The notes below the pieces were generated by a model. That model did not search any database. It was given only the letters and a program-made list of their open reading frames with translations, and had not been told where the DNA came from. From positions 24,214 through 88,213 of the forward strand of contig SNVD02014058.1 of assembly GCA_013180625.2 (NCBI GenBank): 64,000 nt of DNA, written 5' to 3'. The DNA comes from Boswellia sacra (Eukaryota; Streptophyta; Magnoliopsida; Sapindales; Burseraceae). A program made the translations under genes and the position numbers. This document shows positions 11,577-23,029 of the stretch, in pieces (within the stretch, counting starts at the first letter, position 1; each line of letters starts with the position of its first letter).

Positions 11577-11890
11577 GATAAAACTCGACAAAACTCGACA
11601 TGTCGGATGAAAGCTAGTGTCGAGTGTCGGGTGCATCATCCGACACTCGATATCTTCAAAAATAGACTGATATCGAGTGTCGGTTGTGAATTCGACATAA
11701 CTCGACATGTAAGTATCGAGTGTCGGATGATGCATCCGACACTCGATTTCTTCTAAAATAGACTGATATCGAGTGTCGGTGTGAATCCGACACGATTCGA
11801 CATGTAAGTGTCAAGTGTCGGATGATGCATCATCCGACACTCGACACTTACATGTCGACTCGTGTCGAGCTATATGGAGCGCGTCGAGTT
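11577..11890. repeat. Left subterminal repeats of the hAT element
   Basis: At least seven direct or inverted copies of a TCGAGTGTCGGATG-like motif, several forming palindromes (for example around 11805-11850, ATGATGCATCAT flanked by inverted motif copies). In Ac/Ds-type hAT elements the subterminal repeats are transposase binding sites. That role is inferred here from position and repetition. Confidence 0.8.
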
Positions 11891-12356
11891 TTATCGAGCG
11901 TTTTGGCAGGTTGCTTGTTTTAGCTTTGTTTTTTTTTGCTTCACTTGTAACCGTGTTAATGGGTTCGGCCTGCTAGTTTGCTGGTTTTGTTTCAAATTTA
12001 TTGTTTATTATAAAAATTTGAAATTTATTGTTTCAAATTCAAGAACAACTGAACAACAATCCAAGTATCCAACATTTATACCCCCCCAACCATATCAATT
12101 CAAGAACAACTGAACAACAATCCAAGTATCCAATATTTATACCCCCTCGACCATATCAATTCAAGAACAAGCTGACAATGTCAATAGTTCTAATGGCTCT
12201 TCATCCTCATCATACACTGCTTCTTCTGCCGTTACCAACTCACACTCGGGAATCATACCTAGGAAAACAAAAAGGAAAGAAAAGGTATTAGAAATATGCA
12301 TATATCATAAAATATAGATTGAACATTGAAGAGAATATAATACCACGTGACTGAGC

Positions 12357-14534
12357 CTATAACCAATTCTGAGTGCATATCAAAGCTTCCAATGTCTTTG
12401 AATGTAGTCTGCTACGATGGGGACTTAAATGTCTACCACTTGTACTAAATGCAAACTCAGAAACCATAGTAGAAACTGGAAGAGACAAAATATCTTTTGC
12501 AATTTCAACCAACAAAGGATATTTGCCTACATTTGTCTTCCACCAACTCAAAATATCAAAATGGCCACTAGTGTGCTTCAAACATTGTTCCTCCAAATAC
12601 AAATCTAACTCAGACTTGGTAACTATATTACTAGTACAACCAATGTATGATTGATACTCTAAGTTGGACTCAAAAGTCATATTTTCCAACCCACCACTCG
12701 TAGGAACCTCACTTGCTAATGACTCATCTTGCTCACCTAGACCTACAGTTGCAGCTTTAGGTTTGTACTCCTCTACTAAGTCATAAATAAAGTCTTTGAC
12801 ATCTCCAACATACTTTGAAGCATTGTCTCCATAAATTTTTGGAAAGAAAAATGTGATCAATTGTATTTTATATCTTAGATCCAAGATAGCAGCACTGCCA
12901 AAACACCATGAATGACCTCCCAGTACTTTTCAAAATTTTTTATCATTTGTGATGCCCTCTCTCTTATTTTAGAATAAGGAGAATCACACCATTTAGTCAA
13001 TGCCAATCTCAAGTCACAAATCAAAGCAAAAAACAAGTTGGAAGTGGGATATCTTGTACCTGAAAACACTTGGGTCACCTTATAGAAATACTTTAAATGG
13101 TCACACATCAACCTTGCCAACTTCCACTCTAAATGCATAGGTATAGATCTGTAACTTTTTTCACGCACATGCAAACGAGTAAACACATCTTTATATTCCA
13201 ATGCAGTAGACAACATCAAATAAATTGAATTCCATCTAGTGCAACAATCTAATACCAATTTTCTTATATAAGAAACTTTCATTTGTCGTGCTTCACTCTC
13301 AAATATCTCAATTCTTTTAGGTGTAGTAGACTAAAGGGTGACACTATTTCTAATTTTATCAATCCCATCTCCAAGCATATCTAACCCATCTCTTACTATC
13401 AAATTCAAAATCTGTGATGTGCACCTCATATGAAATAATTTTCCTTTCGAAATCACGTTATGAACACCCAATTTGTCTTTAAGTATAGGAATCAATGCAT
13501 CATTAGTAGAGCAATTGTCAAGAGTAACACATGACAACTTACGATCAACATTCCAATCCATCAAACAAGGAGCTAGCTCATCAGCAAGTGCTTCAGCGGT
13601 GTGTGGAGATGGAACATATATGAGCCTGAAACATATTCAATAGTAAAGGTCAAACACTAGTTAGTAATTAAGAAATTAAGTCTTTTTCTTTTAAATGTAT
13701 GATATTAGCATGTTCATATATGATATATTTACCTCAAGATGTGACTTTGTAATCTCCAATACTCATCAATGAAATGTGTTGTCACAACCATGTATATATC
13801 CCTTTTTTTTGATCACTTGCAGTCCACATATCAGTTGTTATTCCTATTCTACTCTTATAAGCATCCATCATCTTCATGGTCTTTTCCTTCTCAATATCAT
13901 ATATCTTAAAGACCACATTCTTTAAACTGTTTCTACTCATGGAAACAAACAGAGGTGGAGCATAATACATTAACTCTCTAAAACCCTTATACTCAACAAA
14001 AGAAAGAGGGAGTTCATGCATTATAATCATTTTGGCCACTTTTTCCTTACAAACTCCTTTATCAAACGTCTCAACAACCATTTCTGATGAATTACTTTCA
14101 TCTTGCTTCTTTTGAAAACTCAAGAATTGTTGCTTAATTGTTGCTTGTTTTCGACTCTTACAACTTCCTAAATGGCTTGCCAAGTGTTTGGTTCCATCTA
14201 TATGGTGACCAACCAATGCAGCTTTGCAATGGTTACAAATAGCTTTATGTCTACCCTTAATAATTTTTTTTGTAAAATGTTCCCAGGCCTAAGACTGTTT
14301 TATTGGTTGACGATCCTCTTTTCTCTTTGTGACACCACCTCGTGGTCCACGCCCACGAGTGCTACGATCAACTGGTGGCCGCATTTTTCCGCGTCCTATT
14401 TGTGAATTTGTTGTAGATCTATCCTCAACCAAAACATCAACCATGTTGTCCTCATAATCTTGCTCCACTTCATTTTCTTCCATTGGCATATCATCATTAT
14501 AAGTAGGTTGATCATTTCCAGTGGATGTAGACAT
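12357..14534 (-). pseudogene. hAT transposase (RICESLEEPER/DAYSLEEPER class), lightly damaged
   Basis: The start chosen is the ATG at 14534 (MSTSTGNDQ). An acidic N-terminus is followed by a BED zinc finger (CNHCK...H...H, about 14170-14250), the catalytic core (GITTDMWTASDQ near 13825-13860; VTLDNCSTNDAL near 13500-13530; CTRWNS near 13240) and the C-terminal dimerisation domain (WWKTN...YP...VSTMVSEFAFSTSGR, 12370-12560). A 107-base intron fits at 13626-13732, with GT and TTTCAG borders, and joins SHILR to LIYVPSP. Damage is limited to a TAG at 14289-14291, a TAG at 13331-13333 and one frameshift near 12885. The enzyme would cut and rejoin element ends in the nucleus. Confidence 0.9.
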
Positions 14535-15404
14535 TATTTGTATATAACCTACAAAAATAAACCCCATTTATGCTGCTAAAAAAGGGAATCGCAAGAGCAT
14601 GAATAGATGGGAGATGACATGAATTAGTTTTGTGAATTAGTCACATACAATTACAAAGTGAGGAAAGCATCCAGTCTGTTAAACAAATTAGTTAGTACTT
14701 AAGTTAAGAATTAAACTTTGTTTTGTGAATCTCATCGGCATTGGCATGTGTTCAAAATCTAGTTCTAGATTATGACCAAAAGGAGGTATCACAACACAAG
14801 CGAAGTGAAATACTGACTGGAGCCTGGAGGTAAAACTGAAGTCATAACAGCACCCTAATAGGTTTTATTGACAAATAAATTCAAACAAAGAATAATGAAG
14901 TACGAAATTATGGCAAACAATAAAAGAATTTCAAGAAAGCATAAAATCTTAGGCTTATTTCTGTTTGAGGTCAAAGTAGAGAGACACTATGGCTATTGTG
15001 TCGAATAAATTGAATTTCATAAGTTGACAGAGAAAAGGAAGAAGACGAATATATCAGAGTAGAGTTCGTAAAACATGGGTGCAAGTCAGGCGAAGCTCTC
15101 ACCGTGGAGGCAATGTCTGGAGAAGCTGTCACAGCCACAGGGCAGGTCTGGAGAAGTAGTGCAGATCAGGAGAGTAGCACAGGTAAGAGGAGGCAGTACA
15201 AGTCAGGACCCAGGCAGCTATGTCACCGTGGAGCATGTGAAGTCTGAAGTGAAGGAAAGGACCCAGGTTAGGTTAGGCAAACAAAAGCAGTGAGAGTGAA
15301 GGACTGAAGTGAAGACTGAAATGTGAAGTTTGAAGATGAAGAAGGCTATGATGTGTTTTCCGCAAAGGCTAGCTAGGGGAAAATTGAAAAAATAGACAGA
15401 ATTA

Positions 15405-15590
15405 GGGCCCTGTCGAGTGTCGGATTTTATATTGTTGAGTGTCGGATTTCGTGATGTCGGGTGTCAGATTTCATGATGTCGAGTGTCAGATTTTATATTG
15501 TCGAGTGTCGGATTTCGTGATGTCGGGTGTCGTATTTCGTCAATGTCGAGTGCCAGATTCCGTCAAGTGTCAGATTTTATATTATCTTAA
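15405..15590. repeat. Right subterminal repeats of the hAT element
   Basis: About eight direct copies of a TGTCGAGTGTCGGATTT-like unit spaced roughly 20-30 bases apart. They use the same core motif as the left subterminal block. The G+C-rich terminal segment follows at 15615-15800. Confidence 0.8.
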
Positions 15591-15800
15591 ATTAAATAAA
15601 AAATATTTTTATATTTATTCCGGGTCGGGTCGGGGCCAGGTCGAGGAGCCTAGTCCCCAGTCCCTGCCCGACCCCGAGCGTTCCCCGGAATTCCTCTCCC
15701 CGTCCCCGACCATACTCCCCAGAAATTCGGGTAATTCCCCGGCGGGACCTGGCCGGGGATCCAGGTACCCGAACCCACCCGGGGGTTTTTGCCGTCCCTA

Positions 15801-16100
15801 CCAAAGCCACTATTCATACTTATTCATAGAAATTTGACACGATAGGGCCCAGTTCATGTAACCTCAATGAATTCCCAAATTTCTTGCAGAAACATGAGCA
15901 ATTAGACTATCTAGATCTTTCATCCAATAAGAAAATTGGCTATATATCTCAATGGTTGTTAAATATGAGTGTAGCTACGTTGTCATACTTGAATCTTTTG
16001 CACAATCTATTGATAGGCTTTCACTAGCATCCTATTGTTGGACATATCTAGAACTTTAGACCCTGGTTCTAATAGGCTGCAAGAACAGAGCATCATGATC
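15801..16100 (+). pseudogene. RLP pseudogene A, last piece (LRR)
   Basis: Starts with the second CCAAAGCC copy and continues the LRR frame (equivalent of NLSEFPNFL...QLDYLDLS). It is collinear with 47309-47606 of pseudogene B. Both copies lose similarity at the same place, after LQEQSI, so the C-terminal LRRs, transmembrane segment and tail are missing from both. The shared truncation predates the duplication. Confidence 0.8.
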
Positions 16101-17570
16101 CATCTTATATGCATCCGCTATTTCTCCTTCGTACGTAATCAAATCAAAACCAAATACTAAAATAATGGCCTCATAGAATTGTAGGAAGAACTAAATATAG
16201 GGAATCCAAAAATTCTCAATAAACCCTTTTTCAAGTACTTGACTATTGATTCTTTTAGAAAATTAATAAATGATAGAAAGAATTGCCGGAATGGACCAAA
16301 GTTAAGGGGTCCAATTAAAAAAAAAAACCTATCTCTAAAAATTTAGATGTTATAACCATTTTTTCTTGAGAAATTACTCTAATATCCTAAGTAAATATAA
16401 AAATTCCTTTAGCTTATTTATGATTTTTTAATTTAACTTTTATGATTTAATATGCTTAAATCTTGGTTTATAATTTTTTTTAATCGTTAAAAGTGCTTGT
16501 ATGTGTGAGTGGAAATACTTGAAAAAAGACTAATTTAATTGAAAATAATGAAGGTAAAAAATGACGAGTGCCAGACATGATTTCGCTGAGTGTCTTCTTT
16601 TGTCGAGTGTCGAGTGTCGAATGTCGAATGTCTGTCGAGTGTTCTATCGAGTGTTTATCTTCTATCTATGGAGTGCCATCTAGTGTCTATCATTATCTAG
16701 TGTTGAGTATTGTCTAGTGTTTGTCACTGTCGAGTGTCAAGTGTTGTCTAGTGTTTTTTTTTGTCTGTTGTCGATACTATATTTTAAAAAGGGCAGTGAA
16801 GTGATTTCTAAGACAAAAGCGTTATGTTATCTAAATTTTTTAGGAGTGGGTCAATTTTGAACTAAGCCCTTTAATTTGAGTAATTTTTTTTAATTCCCGT
16901 ATTTCATTTAAAACGCATAAAAAATTTTAAATGGAACTTTTGTGATCAATTCTAAATCCATAAATCAATGTTTATTACATAAAAATACAATTAAATCGTG
17001 AAAAAGGTGATTTATAAAGATGACTTTTTTTTAATAAACTATATGGGTTATTGATAAATTCGTTTATTCTCATAAAAATTTTCTACTTGATGTATATTGA
17101 AATATTAACTTCCTATTGGTTATATGGACTAATTCATTAAATTATTTATATTATTGGATAAGAATAAATTAGCGATAAATTGGATAAGAATAAATTAGCC
17201 AAGTTTTAATATAGTGAGTATACTTAAAGAAAAGGGTTCATTTAGAGATTTTTTTTTTTTGGTTCATATAACCTTACTCTTAACTCAAAGAATAATGCAA
17301 CTCTTTTGAACTTTTTAGATAAACTCACACATACAAGCTAATATAGTATAATGTGATTGGATAAATAAATGTTAATAATAAGTGATAGTAATTGAGATGA
17401 ATGATGCAATGTTCATTTGATGATATCACATTAATTTGTACAAATGAATTTATAAAAATATTTTGTAAGAGTAGTATTAATCTAATTTAAATATCAATAG
17501 TTATAGTTTATAAACATGCATTAAAACGAGACTAGATCTGAATACTTTTTAATATTTTTTAGATGTAAAA
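16101..17570. other. Intergenic, A+T-rich, with a motif array
   Basis: Positions 16130-16195 match the B-locus flank at 56023-56100. After that the two loci diverge. The stretch holds the motif array at 16563-16785 and otherwise low-complexity A+T-rich sequence. No coding region is supported. Confidence 0.5.
16563..16785. repeat. Array of degenerate TCGAGTGTC motifs
   Basis: About a dozen copies of TCGAGTGTC/TCTAGTGTC spaced 8-30 bases apart. The core motif is the same as in the subterminal repeats of the hAT element at 11369-15800, but this array lies outside that element. It may be part of a separate non-autonomous relative: the flanks GTTAAGGGGTCCAATTAAA near 16292 and GGGTCAATTTTGAACTAAG near 16848 are weakly inverted. 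Confidence 0.7.
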
Positions 17571-18305
17571 CCTGTGGCCTGTTTGTTTACACCACTAAAG
17601 ACTTTTTAGATCTAAACATCTTTTAAAACTTAAATTATACCACTTAAAATTATGTTTGTTTTTCATTTTGCATACATTTAAGATGTTTCAGGAGGGAAAA
17701 AGCGATATTTTTTGACTTTTTTAATAGGCAAATCACATAAACCATCCATAGGTTTAGGTTTTATTACACACGTGTTCACTGTTTGCACTTTTTAATTAGC
17801 AGGTATTACTCATGTTTGAAAAATACATCGTTCACTATCCTTTTGTCACTTTTTTCATTATGTTACATCACTTTTCCATCCATTTGCAATGCAATTACTA
17901 AACTACCCCTAACAACTATTTTTTATAAAAGATGTGAACTATTGGAAAAAGAAACATGACGTGATTTGACAACTTTACCCATGACAATATAAATTAATTA
18001 TCGACTTGACCAATGCATATGCTAACTAAAATGACAATTCTACCCCTTTAGAATTAAAAAATTCAAGTAACCGTTGGAAACTAGCCGTTGTAGCCATGCA
18101 AAAACATGAATGTTGCATTATAAAAACTTGATTCCTCACACCAATATACAATCTCTAACACCTGCCATTTTCATTCAATCATGCACTCCTTTTACTCAAA
18201 CGTTGAAGCCTAAAAATAATATATTTCAAGATTTATACAAAAACAAAGCAATGCAACTTGCACCAACAATAGTTAGAAGCAATATTAAATAGCAACATAA
18301 GTGCA
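17571..18305. other. Possible MITE remnant and possible left terminal region of the MuDR-like element
   Basis: Positions 17573-17690 begin GTGGCCTGTTTGTTTACACC, a style common at ends of small hAT-type elements. Positions 17727-17900 resemble a plant MULE terminal region in composition, but I could not find its inverted partner near 22930-23000. No gene is seen. Confidence 0.3.
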
Positions 18306-18761
18306 ATGAATCAATCAGGCTCAAGTTTGGGAAGGCACAACAGCAACACATCTACTAATGCAAGAGTTAGCAGGAAAATAGTGAATGGTAACATAACCAA
18401 GTTCAAAAATAGGAGTTACAAGTGTGGTGCAAAAGCTGGTGTTATGATATCTGAATCTTCTAATAAATTAGGTAAGTTATATTTTACATAGAGGAATGGT
18501 AGATACAACTTCTTTAATTGGTGGGAGCCTGACCCTTAAGAGTTTGATGAAGATGACAATTTCTTTCATGGTCATGGCCAAGATATGGATGCTACTGACA
18601 ATGTTATAAGAGAAATCCAAGTGGATGTGAAACAACTGCTCAATATAAGTGACATTCTCATAGAGTTTGAAGAAAAAAATGATGAATGCTCTGTGGAAGT
18701 TCCTAGTCGACATTTTCATACTATTTATACTAGCATGCCTTGTAAAGATGATGTAATGTAA
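18306..18761 (+). pseudogene. GRF-type zinc finger-like protein, MULE-associated
   Basis: From the ATG at 18306 the frame gives a short basic N-terminus, then a GRF-like module: YKCGAKAG, about 15 residues, LYFT, NGRYNFFNWWEPDP. It ends with an acidic tail to TAA at 18759-18761. In GRF zinc fingers conserved cysteines lie near the KCG, after the F of LYFT and before FFNWW. Here the second is a stop (18489-18491) and the third is Y, so the finger is broken, and a TAA follows near 18537. It faces the MuDR-like transposase tail-to-tail. Identification rests on spacing and aromatic residues. Confidence 0.5.
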
Positions 18762-19637
18762 TGTAATGACTTTTATTCTTTAAATTGAACATTCATTAAG
18801 AAATAACCAAACCAGTAAACTTCCAAACCAATAAATAATGAGCAAATAAAATCACTAGCAAATAACCAAATTATCATTCATTACCATCATTGTATCGTTA
18901 TAATCCAAAATACCATAGCTACAGAAAGCAAAGATAACTTTTTGTTTTGAATAATATGCCTTATGTGGTGCATGAAGATAGCCATATAAAGCATAATATT
19001 CATTTACTTTACAAAAAAATCACAGCTTTAAACCCTCAATAAAGGACTATACGTCTTCCTTTACAAAAAATTACATACCAGAGATGGATGAACAAGTTCG
19101 TTTACAAAAAAATTACATTCCATGCTGCAGTTCATAATATATCAAAACCAAAATACCTAAAAACTGATTGATTTCATTAAGCTAAACTTGTTAGGTTTTT
19201 TTTTTTTTCTTTTCCTACCCCTTCTTGAGACTGCATTGTTAGTTACATAAAAATGAAATTAGGAAAAATAATGAAAAATTTAATTTTAACATGTAATAAC
19301 AACCATGTAAATTAGTACCTCTCTCTCTTTTATTCAATTTGTTAGCCCTTTCTGATTGCTGAGATGTTGGAGGAGCTGAGCAGTCAACAGTTTGGGATGA
19401 TTGTGTTGGCTAAGATAATGGTGGCTATTGTTGAGATATTGTTGCCTATTGCTGAGATGAGAAACCAGGATTGTTTGCTAATGTAGGGTGAGATGTTTTT
19501 CTTCCCTTAAACATCATGGAAAACAACAGTTAGTAAAAATAGCATAATAGTTGCCTAAACCTTAAATATTTTTTAAATTAATAAAGGCTTATAAATATGA
19601 CCTTCTTTTTGTTTCTTGATGGCGCAGCTTTGCAAGA

Positions 19638-20473
19638 CCTCCTGATGTGGTTGTAACTTTCACATTTTAAACATGTCATTCTTAACAAGGCACTGACAGG
19701 GGGCATTTTCATCTGAAGGCATTCTTCTAGCTTTCTTTGGCCTCCCTACACTTGTTCTCTTCTCTGGTGCTTTTGCGTCATTGTAAGGCACCTCTGGCCA
19801 TTCAATCTCATCTGGTATAAGCCTTATGCAATGATCATATATGGCAATGTATCTATCCCTTAACAACGTTTTGTTTACAAACTGATGGACATCCACCCTT
19901 CTCTCATTTGCACATGCAATTGCATGTACAGAAAGGATTCTTGAAGTCTGGAACAAACCACATAAGCACTATTTTTCATTTAGTTTCACAATATAAGTCT
20001 TTCCTCTATAAAGTCCCTCAAACTCCAACCCACCACACTAGTATATCTCTATTAACCTCCTGATATGGTTGTAACTTTCACATTTTAAACATGTCATTGT
20101 AAACAAGGCACGGGCAGGGGGATTTTCATCTGAAGCCCTTCGTCTAGCTTTCTTTGGTCTCCTTACCTTTGTTCTCTTCTCTGGTGCTTCAGGCTCATTG
20201 CAAGACACCTCTGGCCATTATCTCATGTGGCATAGGCCTTATGCAATGATCATATATGGCAATGTATCTATCTCTTAACAACATTTTGTCTACAAACTGA
20301 TGGACATCCATCATTCTCTCATTTGCACATGCAATTGCATGTACAAAAAGGATTCTTGAAGTCTGGAACAAACCACATAAGCACTATTTTTCATTTAGTT
20401 TCATAAAATAAGTCTTTACTCTATAAACTCCCTTAAACTCCAACCCACCACACTATTATATCTCTATTAACCT
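19638..20473. repeat. 418-bp tandem duplication in the MULE transposase 3' end
   Basis: Copy 1 (19638-20055) and copy 2 (20056-20473) are near-identical, each beginning CCTCCTGAT and ending with a CTATTAA-rich segment. Each holds the transposase C-terminus (HAIACANERR... GRPKKARR). Copy 2 has small deletions that break the frame. Confidence 0.9.
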
Positions 20474-20795
20474 ACTCTTCTCATCTCTATCCTTAATAAA
20501 GCCCTAATCCTAGGGCCAACATTATTATGCCATCTTATACCTTCCCTTAATCTGTAGATAGAAAACAAAACTAAAGTTAGAACAAGTTTTAAATAAAATT
20601 AATTAAAAAAGTAAATACACTTTCTCTACATTCTCATCATGATTTTCCTTCTAATGTCTTCCATTATACTGAGATAAGTTTGAGCCAGATGGCGGTTGAT
20701 TTATGGATTGAAGGATTCTGTTATGTTGTTAGTGATATGGTCCACCTTTACTCTTTCATTGAAGGCATGTCTTCCTCAACTTCAGTTTGGGTTGC

Positions 20796-20860
20796 GGTTT
20801 TTTTTTTTGGGGGGGGGAGGGGGTTTGTGGTTGGGGGGCGGAGGGGGAGGGGGATGTTTG
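20796..20860. repeat. T/G-rich homopolymer tract
   Basis: A run of T followed by long G and GGGGGAGG runs. It lies within the transposase coding region and has no coding counterpart in the family, so it is an insertion. The glycine-rich frames across it are artefacts. Confidence 0.85.
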
Positions 20861-23029
20861 CCAACCAGTAATAGGCAGAAGCATTAACATTTTTATCTCA
20901 TCCATTGAAGACAAGAAGTCAATTATATTTGTTGCCTTGCAAGCTCTCCAAAATAATCCCTGCAGTGCTGGTCCTATGTGTTCTCTTTTGAAATTGTCAT
21001 TTATATGCTTACCACAATATCTATGGGTTGTATATGGCCATTGAACACTCAAGCCATTAATAACCCCTTTCTACCTGTCATTCATAAAAGTTATAAGCAA
21101 TCCTAATCCATCCACCCCTTATAGTTGTTCACCTAAATATTACAGAAACCAATTCCAGGTTGCATTACATTCAACTTCAGACACCCCCGAAGCAAGTGAA
21201 AACATACCTTTATGTGCATCTATGCTCACTACAGTTAGTAAAACCCTACCTATAGGCCCTTTAGGTGGCACCCATCAACATCAACAAAGGGCCCGTAACC
21301 AGTTAGAAACCCCAGTCTTTGTGCAGCAAAGCTAAGGAAAAAACCCTAAAATCTAGGTGTAGCACTTATGGATGATGCATCAGTCTTAAAATAGATAGTG
21401 GAACCTGGGAAGGTAAGATGGACAATATTGGCATACTTGTGTAATAGATTAAGGTCTTATTGATGGTGGTCACCTATGTCCTCTAAAGCCTTAACCTTAG
21501 CCATATATAGCTTTTGTCTTGAAGGTTCAAGACCTTATCTCTTGTCTATATCTTTCTCCAACTAGTCCACATCAATGTTTGGATTATCCCTAAAATTCTC
21601 CAAATAGTTTTTAGCTATCCACAGATAAGTACAATTAGGAATATTAGGTTCCTTCTCACAGTCATGGACTAGATAAAGGGTTTTAATTTCAAAGCTTACA
21701 AGGTCTTGGGTTTTGGAGGCATGAATCCTTTAATGGCACTTTTCATTAGCATACTTACAAGTCAGTACCTTCTCCTTCTCATTCTTAATTCTTTTCAATT
21801 TAATCCCATTATGTACTGAGTATCTCTAAGTACTTGTCTAAAGTGATTCAAGTTGTCAAATGTTTGACCCATTGCTAATTCAATCTTTCTATCTATGCTA
21901 GGCTTAAAAAATTCTTAGTATAGACCCTAGGCATTCTGGCACTGCCTAATTCTTTATCATTTGAACTATTTTCTTAAAGTTCTCCAAATCCCTTTGGTAT
22001 TTAAAGTTGTTATCTGATGACAAATCTTCACTATGATTGTCACTACTCAGCCCATTGCCTAACCCACTATCCCTATATTCCATTTCGACATCAAAGTCAA
22101 TCCTATAGTCTACATCTGACTCAGAACTAAAATCATACTCATTATAGCGGGTGATTTGCCTATAGACTCTTCATCACCATTTTCATTATCCTCCATTTCA
22201 ACGGTAGGAAACTTAGGTTCAACATCTATATTTTTTTCTTTACCAGCTACCAAATCATACTCAAGTTCAGGACCATTTGAGGTCAGGTTTGACTCAGATA
22301 GTGGTTCTACATTTTGCCCCTTAGCACATACCAACTCAGGCTTAAGTTCAGGACCATCTGAGGTTAGGTTCGACTCAGATAGTGGTTCTACATTTTGCTC
22401 TTTAGAACCTAGCAAGTCAGGCTCAAGTTAAGGCTAGGTTTGACTCAGATGGTAGTTTTACCTTTACATGTTGATGCTTAAATCCTACCAACATAGTTTA
22501 GATTCATTAACAGTCAATTTAGCTACTTTATCATCCAATTGAACTTCAAATTCATTAGTAGTTGTTTCATTTACAAATTTTTGACCTACTACCTCTTTGG
22601 ATATATTAGATGGCCTCTTATTTTAAGGTTCACAAATGACATTTTCTTCTGAATGACCTATAAAATCATATTCAACCTGTAATGGATCAACTTCCAAAGT
22701 GGTAGCTTCTACTTTAATATTAATATCTAAAATTCCCCTAATTTCAAACATTTTCAACAACTTTAGAAACTGCGAGTCAGTTTTAATAACGAACTCCTCA
22801 TTATTACATGGCAATCTAACTGTGAAACTTACATCATTATAATCTACAAGCCCTGGCTTACAAATTTTGTTAGCAGCCTAAAAAAGACCTATAACACTAA
22901 CCTTATCACCATCTACTTCCCCAATTGGATACTCAGTTCCCTAATAAATAACTGTTAAATTAAAAATAGACATACACTGCCATATGCATCATTAGATTTT
23001 AGAAGCACAAACAAAAGCCATAGCAACAT

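Larger units (their letters stand above)
11369..15800 (-). mobile_element. hAT transposon, nearly complete, with transposase
   Basis: A perfect 8-bp target duplication, CCAAAGCC, flanks it at 11361-11368 and 15801-15808. The ends are TAGGGATCGCAA and the inverse of TAGGGACGGCAA, typical hAT terminal inverted repeats. The RLP reading frame can be rejoined exactly across the duplication. The interior has a minus-strand transposase, and G+C-rich ends with dense TCGAGTGTCGGAT motifs on both sides. Its length, 4432 bp, is normal for an autonomous Ac-type element. Confidence 0.95.
19617..22930 (-). pseudogene. MuDR-like (MULE) transposase
   Basis: Read on the minus strand. The N-terminal part (about 22930-22620) has a ligand-like segment, then an acidic region with an internal duplication (VEPLSESNLTSDGPEL twice, 22280-22400). 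The catalytic core includes FVDVDGCHLKGP with its aspartate (about 21255-21305) and HRYCGKHINDNFK (about 20990-21030). The C-terminus has a cysteine-containing SWIM-like region, HAIACANERR...VHQFVNKTLL, and a GRPKKARR tail with a zinc knuckle remnant (19630-19960). The middle is full of stops and frameshifts, so the gene is dead. It would have mobilised elements with long inverted repeats. I found no convincing terminal repeats or 9-bp duplication. Confidence 0.85.

Noticed and set aside
15439..15837. Repetitive frame (SDFVMSGVRFHDVE...) over the hAT right end
   Set aside because: It merely translates the TGTCGAGTGTCGGAT subterminal motifs and crosses the element border.
17727..18100. Left terminal inverted repeat of the MULE
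   Set aside because: The composition is suggestive, but no inverted partner was found near 22900-24600 and no 9-bp duplication, so I did not set element borders.
20680..21044. Glycine-rich or phenylalanine-rich open frames across the G tract, both strands
   Set aside because: They arise from the T/G homopolymers at 20796-20860 inside the MULE transposase. The only supported coding is the minus-strand HRYCGKHINDNFK region.
22156..22431. Serine-rich plus-strand frame opposite the MULE N-terminus
   Set aside because: It is the reverse of the acidic repeat region of the transposase. The minus-strand frame agrees with the family, the plus-strand one with nothing.
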